Of a DNA stretch of 7,762 nt, positions 1 to 6,202 are shown in pieces. The position numbers and the translations under genes were made by a program. The stretch spans positions 1 to 7,762 of the forward strand of contig NZFJ01000028.1 of assembly GCA_002690625.1 (NCBI GenBank). Reading direction: 5' to 3'. The notes under the pieces are model-generated. The model did not search any database and had not been told where the DNA came from. It saw nothing but the letters and a program-made list of their open reading frames with translations. Every line of letters starts with the position of its first letter. Positions within the stretch are counted from its first letter, which is position 1. Source of the DNA: Rickettsiales bacterium (GTDB lineage: Bacteria > Pseudomonadota > Alphaproteobacteria > TMED109 > TMED131).

Positions 1-27
1 AACAAATATTGAAAATAAAATACTAAT

Positions 28-1263
28 TTAAGATAATACTTTATATTTAACAGGCTCTTTAAGTTGTACTGCTGCTTTTATGCTTCCAACATTATGATCT
101 CTTCCATTACAAGATTTACAGGCCTCTAAAAATTCAGTTTCAAAGTATAGGTCGCTAATAAGCTTTTTTAACTCAGCTCTGTCGTATTTTTCTAATTCTA
201 TAATTTCTTTTGAGTGGTAAGGAATTGCCTTCAAATTAGTTGCATTAGCAGCAAAAGGACACAAATAAACAGAACCATGTAAAATAGTTAATCCTTGATT
301 TTCGCAACAGTTTCCAAATACTTCTTTATTTTCTTCTACACTTCTATTAGTACTTATTATTTTTCCACAGTCCTGCCATTTATCAACTGACTGTGCACTA
401 TGACGAATATTAAGTCTATTCAATTCTGAAATAAGTTTTTCTATATTTCTAGAAAGTTTTCCATAATTAGATATATCAAAAAAAACTTTCTCATTTTGAA
501 ATAATTTAAGTTTTTCAGGTTTAGGACATATTGTACCATTAGTATTAATTTGTAATTTACCATAATTATCATATTTGTATAAATGTTCTATAACCTCGTA
601 TATTCTTTTATACATGAATGGTTCGCCACCCAATACTCTAATTTCGAAGACATAATCTACTGTTGTAAGAAATTTATCAATTGATTTTATACATTGTTCA
701 AAATCTTCATCTACAGGTTTCGCATAATATTGCATTAAATTAGAACAGCCATTACATTTTAATGAGCACTTTTCAGTCAAAACTAAATCTACAGCTTTAA
801 TATTTAATTTACTTTTTTTATTTTTCTGAGCTATTAAATCGTACATGTAGGCATCAACTTTTTGCCTTACTTTTTCTTTAGACCAATATATATTACATTC
901 CTCTAAGGTAAGGTTTAATTCTGAAAAGATAAAATCACAATCATATACATTGGTGATTTTTAAATCTCTTAATTGTCTATGAATGTATGGGTGCGTCAGG
1001 TCAGATGCTACTAAAACAGGAACTTCATTATTTGTTTTTTTTAAATCTTTAGGTGCTATTACTTCAAAACCATTATATATTTTTCCCCATCTTGATTTAT
1101 TATTATCTACTAATTTAATAACCTTTATTTCAGCTTTTTTAAGAGCAGCTAAAACTATATTTCCTAAATTTCCAGTTCCAAAAACCATTACACCATTACT
1201 ATTTCTTAGTTTACTGTATATATTCTCAGTATTTTCAACTTTGAAAGGAGATTTGTATAACAT
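28..1263 (-). CDS. Radical SAM protein with N-terminal Rossmann-like domain and partial SPASM/twitch cysteines
   Basis: The protein has 411 residues when read from the ATG at 1263. Residues ~25-115 form a Rossmann-like nucleotide-binding domain with a GTGNLG glycine loop (29-34) followed by VDNNKSRWG and a 'G-F-E-V-I-A-P' stretch, as seen in small domains fused to sugar-modifying enzymes. The radical SAM core follows: CSLKCNGC (Cys166, Cys170, Cys173) is the CX3CX2C 4Fe-4S/SAM motif, and GGEP lies at 212-215. Near the C-terminus, Cys320-x9-Gly330-x4-Cys335 and Cys382-x2-Cys385 match the first half of a SPASM motif, enough to ligate one auxiliary cluster; the usual later CX5CX3C is missing. 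The gene is transcribed away from the polysaccharide operon. A GTG at 1302 would add 13 hydrophobic residues but has no ribosome site; the ATG at 1263 has AGGA 9 bases upstream. The family is clear; the substrate is unknown. A sugar, nucleotide-sugar or peptide modification is possible. Confidence 0.85.
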   Translation of the reverse strand: MLYKSPFKVENTENIYSKLRNSNGVMVFGTGNLGNIVLAALKKAEIKVIKLVDNNKSRWGKIYNGFEVIAPKDLKKTNNEVPVLVASDLTHPYIHRQLRDLKITNVYDCDFIFSELNLTLEECNIYWSKEKVRQKVDAYMYDLIAQKNKKSKLNIKAVDLVLTEKCSLKCNGCSNLMQYYAKPVDEDFEQCIKSIDKFLTTVDYVFEIRVLGGEPFMYKRIYEVIEHLYKYDNYGKLQINTNGTICPKPEKLKLFQNEKVFFDISNYGKLSRNIEKLISELNRLNIRHSAQSVDKWQDCGKIISTNRSVEENKEVFGNCCENQGLTILHGSVYLCPFAANATNLKAIPYHSKEIIELEKYDRAELKKLISDLYFETEFLEACKSCNGRDHNVGSIKAAVQLKEPVKYKVLS

Positions 1264-1272
1264 TATGTATAA

Positions 1273-1276
1273 TCCT
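1273..1276 (-). promoter_or_regulatory. Ribosome binding site deciding the radical SAM start
   Basis: AGGA on the minus strand, nine bases before the ATG at 1263. It supports that start over the upstream GTG at 1302, which has only a T-tract and CCC before it. Confidence 0.5.
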
Positions 1277-1292
1277 AATAATTTAAAAATTA

Positions 1293-1321
1293 ATACTATC
1301 ACTTGGGAAAAAAAAAATCAA
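1293..1321 (-). promoter_or_regulatory. Candidate sigma70-type promoter for the radical SAM gene
   Basis: On the minus strand TTGATT (1321-1316) and TAGTAT (1298-1293) are separated by 17 bases, each matching four of six consensus positions. Transcription would start near 1286, giving a short leader before the ATG at 1263 and excluding the GTG at 1302. The region is so AT-rich that chance matches are common. Confidence 0.25.
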
Positions 1322-1332
1322 TTTACTATAAA
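1303..1332 (+). promoter_or_regulatory. Candidate sigma70-type promoter for the plus-strand operon
   Basis: TTGGGA (1303-1308) and TATAAA (1327-1332) are separated by 18 bases, matching four and five of six consensus positions. This would give a leader of about 35 bases before the TTG start at 1376. It overlaps the candidate promoter on the other strand, so the two transcripts could compete. The evidence is weak in such AT-rich DNA. Confidence 0.28.
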
Positions 1333-1345
1333 TTTAAAATCAATT
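1314..1345 (+). repeat. Ten-base direct repeat in the divergent intergenic region
   Basis: AAAATCAATT occurs at 1314-1323 and again at 1336-1345, 22 bases apart from start to start (about two helical turns), between the two divergent genes and overlapping the candidate promoters. It could be a paired operator, but low-complexity AT sequence also gives such repeats by chance. Confidence 0.35.
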
Positions 1346-1364
1346 AGTATTTGACAATAATTTT

Positions 1365-1369
1365 AGGAG
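1365..1369 (+). promoter_or_regulatory. Ribosome binding site selecting a TTG start for the methyltransferase
   Basis: AGGAG lies six bases before the TTG at 1376. The first in-frame ATG (1397) would sit 27 bases from it, too far, so the TTG is the better start. Confidence 0.7.
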
Positions 1370-1375
1370 AAAAGC

Positions 1376-2062
1376 TTGGATAAACAAAAAAAAACTATGG
1401 AACCTCAATATCAAGTTCACTTAGATAATTATAATAAAAGAGGAGCTACTAAATTAGGACTTCACGCTAATACTACTTGGAATGAGGATCCAAAACATTT
1501 GTTATTTTCTCTTTCTCGTTATAAGTTTGTATCAAAAATGCTGGATGGCCAAAATAATGTTTGTGAAATAGGCTGTGGAGACGGTACAGGAGCTCGTATA
1601 GTTAAACAGACAGTAAAAAATTTAGCTGTTACTGACTTTGATGCAATTTTTATTGAGGATATTAAATCAAGACATGACCCTGATTGGCCATTAGTGGCTT
1701 TTGTTCATGATATTACAGAAAAACCCTTACCTAACGTTTATGATGCAATTTATAGCTTAGATATGATGGAACACATAAAACCAGAAAAAGAGAGTTTTGC
1801 AATGAGAAATATTTTAAAGTCAATGAATAAGAAAGGTGTTTTTATACTGGGAATTCCTTCTTTAGCTTCTCAAAAATTTGCTCATCCAAAAAGTATAGAG
1901 GGACATGTTAATTGTAAAGATGGGGATGAATTTAAATTAGAACTTTTGAAATGGTTTAACAATGTTTTTATTTTTTCTATGAATGATGAAGTAGTACATA
2001 CAGGTTTTTTTAAAATGTCTCACTATCTTATTGCAATCTGTTGTCAACCGAAAATAAGTTAA
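1376..2062 (+). CDS. Class I SAM-dependent methyltransferase
   Basis: This is a 228-residue protein with a single Rossmann methyltransferase fold. Motif I is EIGCGDGTG at 64-72. An acidic strand-2 end, VTDFD (85-89), would bind the SAM ribose. The post-motif segment YDAIYSLDMMEHI (122-134) is typical of the Methyltransf_11/25-like families, and a GVFILGIPS strand follows at 154-162. No signal peptide or membrane segment is seen, so it should be cytosolic. It is the first gene of the plus-strand run, and its stop lies ten bases before the ATG of the putative glycosyltransferase. The start is TTG, chosen because AGGAG stands six bases upstream. The context suggests O-, N- or C-methylation of a sugar or sugar nucleotide. 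The fold is certain, but the acceptor cannot be read from the sequence. Confidence 0.85.
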   Translation: MDKQKKTMEPQYQVHLDNYNKRGATKLGLHANTTWNEDPKHLLFSLSRYKFVSKMLDGQNNVCEIGCGDGTGARIVKQTVKNLAVTDFDAIFIEDIKSRHDPDWPLVAFVHDITEKPLPNVYDAIYSLDMMEHIKPEKESFAMRNILKSMNKKGVFILGIPSLASQKFAHPKSIEGHVNCKDGDEFKLELLKWFNNVFIFSMNDEVVHTGFFKMSHYLIAICCQPKIS

Positions 2063-2072
2063 TATTTTGACA

Positions 2073-3299
2073 ATGCTTAAGACGGTTTGGCGTAAATTAA
2101 ATAGGATAAGCAATAGTAAACTTTATATATTTGTTAGGTTTTGTATTAGAGTAATAATAACTAGATTGATATATTTGTTATGGATTTTTGAGCCTTTCAT
2201 AAAAATTAGAATATACAGAGGAGAAATTGGCAGAATAGGTCATTTAGCTACTTACTTTGAAGTATTAATAAGATCAAAAGAAGTAGATTTAAATAATAAG
2301 AAACAGTTTAATATTTTTATAGTACCTAAAAATCCTGCAAACCAAACCTTATATAAGATGTGGAAGAAACATCTTTATTTTATTGAAAGTAAAAAGTTAG
2401 ACTTTATTTTTCACCTTTGCGCTCCTTGGTTATCTAAAAGAAAGCATTTTGGACCTTTAAAAATCCAGCAAGGGGGTATACCTAAAAAAAAACCTACATT
2501 AAAATTTACTAAACAGGAAAATAAAAAGGGCATAAGTACTTTGAAAGGTATGGGTATTAATAATGATTGGTATGTATGCTTGCATAGTAGAAGTTCTGAT
2601 TATCTAAAAAATAGGTTTATTGATTTAGATTATAGCAGGCATGATTTAAGGGACAGTTCATTTCAAATGTTAAAAGAATCAGCTAAGCTTATTATTAATA
2701 AGGGAGGAAAATGTATACGAATGAGTAATGGTGATAATCAAAAACTTAATGGCAAATTAAGAGAGTATATTATAGATTATGCTTACTATGAACAAAGTGA
2801 TTTTATGGATGTATATTTACCAGCTAATTGTAAATTTTTTTTGGGTGGTCCAAGTGGTTTATTATCAGTCTCTCACCTATTTAATACTCCTGTTGCGTGC
2901 ACTAATATATGGCCTTTGTCAACAGTATCAGTTCCAGCGAACAGCTTATTTATTCCAAAATTATTGTGGTTACTAGATGAAAAACGTTTTATAAGTTATA
3001 AAGAAATTAAAGAAAATAAATTAGATAGTATAAAAACAGCTAATGAGTTTCTTAGTAAAGGCATTAAGGTAATTGAGAATGATAATGATGATATTAAATT
3101 ATTAACTCTAGATATGTTTGATCTAATAAATAATAATAAACTATCAAAGAATGAACTGAGTATAAGGAATAAATTTATGAATAACTACTTTAAAGTTAAT
3201 AAGTTTGAAAATAAATATAACATAGGTGAGGGCCTTAAAAATTCAGGTAATATTTCTTGGAGGTTTTTAAACAAACATAGTTATTTGATGAATAGTTAA
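2073..3299 (+). CDS. Putative glycosyltransferase, TIGR04372-like
   Basis: The protein has 408 residues from the ATG at 2073; a TTG at 2067 would add two more, and neither start has a clear ribosome site, so translation is probably coupled to the methyltransferase ending ten bases upstream. A hydrophobic but Arg/Lys-dotted segment at ~18-48 may anchor it at the inner face of the cytoplasmic membrane. It is followed by GEIGRIGHLATYFE (50-63), a conserved opening of this family. The central block VCLHSRSSDYL (168-178), then HDLRDSSFQML (190-200) and GGKCIRMSNGD (211-221), matches the R-x-S-x-Y / (H)RxS signature I remember for TIGR04372 proteins of surface-polysaccharide loci. FFLGGPSGL (255-263) resembles the nucleotide-sugar side of GT-B folds. 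The C-terminal ~100 residues are Lys/Asn-rich and uninformative. Donor and acceptor are unknown. Confidence 0.7.
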   Translation: MLKTVWRKLNRISNSKLYIFVRFCIRVIITRLIYLLWIFEPFIKIRIYRGEIGRIGHLATYFEVLIRSKEVDLNNKKQFNIFIVPKNPANQTLYKMWKKHLYFIESKKLDFIFHLCAPWLSKRKHFGPLKIQQGGIPKKKPTLKFTKQENKKGISTLKGMGINNDWYVCLHSRSSDYLKNRFIDLDYSRHDLRDSSFQMLKESAKLIINKGGKCIRMSNGDNQKLNGKLREYIIDYAYYEQSDFMDVYLPANCKFFLGGPSGLLSVSHLFNTPVACTNIWPLSTVSVPANSLFIPKLLWLLDEKRFISYKEIKENKLDSIKTANEFLSKGIKVIENDNDDIKLLTLDMFDLINNNKLSKNELSIRNKFMNNYFKVNKFENKYNIGEGLKNSGNISWRFLNKHSYLMNS

Positions 3300-3302
3300 T
3301 TT

Positions 3303-3307
3303 AAGGA
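3303..3307 (+). promoter_or_regulatory. Ribosome binding site of the SIS isomerase gene
   Basis: AAGGA lies six bases before the ATG at 3314, within a longer purine run (3303-3314). It is among the strongest ribosome sites in the run, which hints at good expression of the isomerase. Confidence 0.6.
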
Positions 3308-3313
3308 AGGGAA

Positions 3314-3898
3314 ATGAATTTTATTAAAGATTTTTTTAAAAAATTTTCAAACGATTGTCTAAAGATATCCTATAAATCTATTGAAAACATAGTTGAAGGA
3401 TTATCTGAGATTAGAGATGGCAATGGAAGACTTTTTATTCTTGGTGTTGGAGGTTCTGCAGGAAATGCTAGTCACGCAGTAAATGATTTTAGAAAGCTGT
3501 GTAATATAGAAGCTTATGCACCTACTGATAATGTATCAGAATTAACTGCCAGAACAAACGATGAGGGGTTTGAAACAATATTTTCTGAGTATTTAAAAGT
3601 TTCTAAAGCTAATAAAAAAGATGCTATACTTATTTTTTCAGTAGGAGGTGGAAACCTTAAAAAAAATGTAAGTATTAACCTTATTAATGCTATTAAAGAA
3701 GCAAAAAAAAATAATATGAAAATCTTTTCAGTTGTAGGAAAACCTGATGGATATGCTGCAAAAAATAGTGATGTATGTATTGTAATTCCTGTTAGTGATC
3801 CTGCTTTAATTACCCCACTATCTGAGGCTTTTCAGGCAGTTGTTTGGCACTGTATAGTATCTCACCCTTTATTAGCAAAGAACTCTACTAAATGGTAA
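3314..3898 (+). CDS. SIS-domain sugar-phosphate isomerase, GmhA-like (sedoheptulose 7-phosphate isomerase family)
   Basis: This 194-residue, single SIS-domain protein is the usual length of GmhA. GVGGSAGNASH (44-54) is the phosphosugar-binding loop and TNDEGFETIFSEYL (81-94) matches the GmhA 'ND.gf..iFs' segment. The second loop is SVGGGN (109-114), where E. coli GmhA has STSGNS. The C-terminal helix reads EAFQAVVWH (171-179), ending with SHP (183-185) and KW. By my by-eye alignment, the E. coli catalytic Glu65 becomes Asp58 and His180 becomes Phe173. The protein thus belongs to an 'SVGGG' branch often annotated as sedoheptulose 7-phosphate isomerase but not to classical GmhA. It would make a heptose (or related aldose) 7-phosphate in the cytosol. 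The HAD phosphatase starts seven bases downstream, consistent with shared work in one pathway. The family is certain; the exact substrate is not. Confidence 0.8.
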   Translation: MNFIKDFFKKFSNDCLKISYKSIENIVEGLSEIRDGNGRLFILGVGGSAGNASHAVNDFRKLCNIEAYAPTDNVSELTARTNDEGFETIFSEYLKVSKANKKDAILIFSVGGGNLKKNVSINLINAIKEAKKNNMKIFSVVGKPDGYAAKNSDVCIVIPVSDPALITPLSEAFQAVVWHCIVSHPLLAKNSTKW

Positions 3899-3905
3899 TA
3901 AAAAA

Positions 3906-4427
3906 GTGTTAGAAAAAGCAATTTTTTTTGATAGAGATGGAGTACTAAATAAGCCTAATATTATAAAAGGAAAACCTTTTGCTCCTACTAAATATGAGGA
4001 TTTTTATATTTATTCGGAGGCCAAGGAAGTTATTAATAGTTTTAAAAAAAATTTTTATAAAATTATAGTAGTTACAAATCAAAAAGATGTTGGTAAAGGT
4101 ATTATTAGTAAAAATGTTCTAGAAAAAATGCATAATAAATTAAAAACAATTTTATCTATAGATGAAATAAGAATATGCACATGTATAGATGATTGCGATT
4201 GTTATAAACCTAATCCTGGAATGTTAATAGATGCTAAGAATAAATGGAAGCTAGATTTAAAAAAATGTTTTATTATAGGGGACAGTTGGAGAGATATAGG
4301 GGCTGGGATAAATGCTGGATGTAAAACTATATTGATTGATCGAAAGTATAATATGCCCATGCCTTACATACCGGACTTTATAGTAACAAATTTAAAAGAA
4401 GCTGAAAAAAAGATTTTAAATTTATAA
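3906..4427 (+). CDS. HAD-family phosphatase, GmhB-like (heptose 1,7-bisphosphate 7-phosphatase family)
   Basis: This is a 173-residue HAD hydrolase of the histidinol-phosphatase/GmhB group. Motif I is FFDRDGVLN (7-15), with Asp9 as nucleophile and Asp11 as acid/base. Motif II is VVTNQ (55-59). The KPNPGM segment (101-106) supplies the conserved Lys101, and motif IV is GDSWRDIGAG (125-134), with Asp126 and Asp130 for magnesium. The GmhB zinc loop is present in altered form: Cys91, Cys93, Cys97 and Cys99 in CTCIDDCDC, against Cys-x-His...Cys-x-Cys in E. coli. The expected reaction is removal of the 7-phosphate from heptose 1,7-bisphosphate in the cytosol, the step between kinase and nucleotidyltransferase. 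The start is GTG, seven bases after the isomerase stop and without a clear ribosome site, so translation is probably coupled. No in-frame ATG offers a better start. Confidence 0.82.
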   Translation: MLEKAIFFDRDGVLNKPNIIKGKPFAPTKYEDFYIYSEAKEVINSFKKNFYKIIVVTNQKDVGKGIISKNVLEKMHNKLKTILSIDEIRICTCIDDCDCYKPNPGMLIDAKNKWKLDLKKCFIIGDSWRDIGAGINAGCKTILIDRKYNMPMPYIPDFIVTNLKEAEKKILNL

Positions 4428-4429
4428 AT

Positions 4430-4433
4430 GGAG
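4430..4433 (+). promoter_or_regulatory. Ribosome binding site of the transaldolase gene
   Basis: GGAG stands seven bases before the ATG at 4441, favouring it over a second in-frame ATG at 4447. Confidence 0.55.
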
Positions 4434-4440
4434 ATTTCTA

Positions 4441-5172
4441 ATGGATATGAAAAGTTTAAATGGGCTTAATATCAAAATATATGCTGATGGAGCTAATTTA
4501 GAACAAATAAAAATTTTTAATAATGATCCTTTGATTAATGGATTTACAACTAACCCTACTTTAATGAAAAACCAAGGGATTGAAGACTATGAAGGATTTG
4601 CAAAAGAATTGTTAAATATCGTTAATAAAAAGCCTATCAGTTTTGAAATATTTGCTGATGAAAGCGATCAAATAATAGAACAAGCGAAATATATATCATC
4701 TTGGGCTAGTAATGTTTATGTTAAAGTTCCAGTAACTAATACAAAAGGAGAGTTTTTAGGAGATGCGATTAGTAAATTATCTGAAGATGAAGTAAAATTG
4801 AATATAACGGCGGGATTTACTGATAAACAAGTAGAAAAAATAATTAATGTTTTAAACAAAAATACACATAATATAATATCGATATTTTCTGGCAGAATTG
4901 CCGATGCTGGAATAGATCCTGTGAAGCACTTTAGATCTTGTTTAGATTTAAAAAATGATAGTAACTTAGATTTTTTATGGGCTAGTCCAAGAGAATTATT
5001 TAACATATTCCATGCAGAAGAAGCTGGCGCTGATATTATAACAATTTCTCAAGACTTAATAAAGAAATTTGAAATAATAGGCAAAGATTTAAATTTATTT
5101 AGTAAAGAAACAGTAGAAATGTTTTATAATGATGCTTTGACAGCTGGTTATAAATTAGATATTAATCAGTAA
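4441..5172 (+). CDS. Transaldolase of the small TalC/FSA-type family
   Basis: This 243-residue TIM-barrel aldolase is slightly longer than the ~215-220 residues usual for TalC or fructose-6-phosphate aldolase. IYADGAN (13-19) carries the catalytic Asp16 on strand 1. TTNPTLM (36-42) is the family hallmark, VYVKVPV (92-98) carries the Schiff-base Lys95, and NITAGF (121-126), SGRIAD (150-155), ASPRE (181-185) and GADIITIS (196-203) follow in the usual order. Two positions that separate transaldolases from fructose-6-phosphate aldolase, as I recall them (Glu versus Gln59 and Phe versus Tyr131), appear here as Glu70 and Phe149, which favours true transaldolase chemistry: moving a dihydroxyacetone unit between sugar phosphates, including sedoheptulose 7-phosphate. 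It lies between the GmhB-like phosphatase and the SDR genes, so it probably feeds or remodels the sugar made by this operon. It is less likely to be the housekeeping pentose-phosphate enzyme. Confidence 0.85.
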   Translation: MDMKSLNGLNIKIYADGANLEQIKIFNNDPLINGFTTNPTLMKNQGIEDYEGFAKELLNIVNKKPISFEIFADESDQIIEQAKYISSWASNVYVKVPVTNTKGEFLGDAISKLSEDEVKLNITAGFTDKQVEKIINVLNKNTHNIISIFSGRIADAGIDPVKHFRSCLDLKNDSNLDFLWASPRELFNIFHAEEAGADIITISQDLIKKFEIIGKDLNLFSKETVEMFYNDALTAGYKLDINQ

Positions 5173-5175
5173 AGG
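5171..5175 (+). promoter_or_regulatory. Ribosome binding site selecting a TTG start for the first SDR
   Basis: AAAGG overlaps the stop codon of the transaldolase and ends seven bases before the TTG at 5183. The following residues (KLANINTVLVTGG) lead straight into the Rossmann loop, so the TTG start fits both spacing and domain layout. Confidence 0.5.
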
Positions 5176-5182
5176 TATAAAT

Positions 5183-6193
5183 TTGAAATTAGCTAACATA
5201 AATACAGTATTAGTAACAGGTGGAGCTGGATATGTAGGGAACGTTTTAGTCCCCTATTTACTTGAAAGTGGTTATAATGTAGTGGTTTATGATACTATGT
5301 TTTTTTATGAAGGCACTCTCCCTATAGATCAAAATTTAAAAATAATTAAAGGTGATATTCGAGATATTAACAATTTCACTTCTAGCTTAAAAAATGTTGA
5401 TGCTATAATTCACATGGCTTGCATATCTAATGATCCTAGCTTTGAACTAGATCCAGGGCTCTCTAAATCTATTAATTATACTTGTTTTGAACCATTAGTA
5501 AAAGCCGCAAAATTATCTGGTATTAAAAGGTTTATATATTGCTCCTCTAGTTCGGTTTACGGAGTATCAGAATCTCCCAATGTTACAGAAGAACACCCTT
5601 TGGTTCCTTTAACACAATATAACAAGTACAAAGCTCTGTGCGAGCCAATTTTGTTTAAATATAATGACCACAATTTTACTTGCGTTACACTACGTCCTGC
5701 AACAATTTGTGGATATAGTCCTAGATGCAGGCTTGATCTTACAGTTAATATACTAACAAACCATGCGTATAATAATAATAAAATTTTAGTTTTTGGTGGA
5801 GAGCAAAAAAGACCTAATCTTCATGTAAAAGATATGGCAGAAGCTTATAAGTTATTTTTAGAAGCTCCAGAAGATAAAATATCAGGTGAAACTTTTAATA
5901 TTGGTTATCAAAATTACTCAGTTAACGAAATTGCAGATATTATTAAAAATAGCTTAGAAAAAATAGATAATAGAAGTAATATATTGATAGAAAAGGTTCC
6001 TACAGATGATAAAAGGTCTTATCAAATTAACTCTGATAAAATATTTAGAATATTAGGATATAGGCCCAAAAGATCACTAGAAGATGCAGTATTTGATTTA
6101 TGTGAGGCTTTTAAAAAAGGTAAGTTACCTAATAGCTTAATAGATGATAAATATGTGAATGTTAAAGTAATGAAGAATAAAGATGTCTCATAA
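5183..6193 (+). CDS. Extended SDR: NAD(P)-dependent nucleotide-sugar epimerase/dehydratase (first of two)
   Basis: The 336-residue protein is full length for an extended short-chain dehydrogenase. TGGAGYVG (12-19) is the NAD(P)-binding loop and GDIRD (57-61) is the adenine-pocket Asp region. ACISNDP (79-85) replaces the more usual HLAA segment. SSSSVYG (121-127) carries the catalytic Ser/Thr region, and Tyr146-x3-Lys150 (YNKYK) is the active-site pair. RPATICGYSPRCRLD (171-185) and RPNLHVKDMAEAY (210-222) line the sugar-nucleotide pocket in the C-terminal half. Such enzymes make 4-keto intermediates or invert sugar carbons on NDP-sugars in the cytosol. It starts ten bases after the transaldolase and ends nine before the second SDR, so the two are almost surely co-expressed. 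It lacks the specific look of HldD (ADP-heptose 6-epimerase) as I recall it, and the reaction cannot be named. Confidence 0.83.
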   Translation: MKLANINTVLVTGGAGYVGNVLVPYLLESGYNVVVYDTMFFYEGTLPIDQNLKIIKGDIRDINNFTSSLKNVDAIIHMACISNDPSFELDPGLSKSINYTCFEPLVKAAKLSGIKRFIYCSSSSVYGVSESPNVTEEHPLVPLTQYNKYKALCEPILFKYNDHNFTCVTLRPATICGYSPRCRLDLTVNILTNHAYNNNKILVFGGEQKRPNLHVKDMAEAYKLFLEAPEDKISGETFNIGYQNYSVNEIADIIKNSLEKIDNRSNILIEKVPTDDKRSYQINSDKIFRILGYRPKRSLEDAVFDLCEAFKKGKLPNSLIDDKYVNVKVMKNKDVS

Positions 6194-6202
6194 AGTGAAT
6201 TT

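Noticed and set aside
1264..1302. Longer radical SAM protein from GTG 1302 with a hydrophobic N-terminus, possibly a signal or anchor
   Set aside because: No ribosome site precedes the GTG, while AGGA is well placed for the ATG at 1263; the added residues look like translated leader.
983..1354. Open frame of 123 codons on the plus strand
   Set aside because: It lies antisense to the radical SAM gene over most of its length, has no recognisable domain and no ribosome site, and its tail is low-complexity intergenic DNA.
1351..1356. Perfect TTGACA -35 box
   Set aside because: A -10 box at normal spacing would fall at about 1374-1379 (GCTTGG), inside the start of the gene, with no match to consensus.
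2779..2976. Open frame of 65 codons inside the glycosyltransferase gene
   Set aside because: It is a different frame of a gene with clear family motifs, is Leu/Tyr-rich as expected of frame-shifted AT-rich DNA, and has no start signal.
4716..5006. Minus-strand open frame of 96 codons
   Set aside because: It is antisense to the transaldolase, whose active-site motifs cover the same bases.
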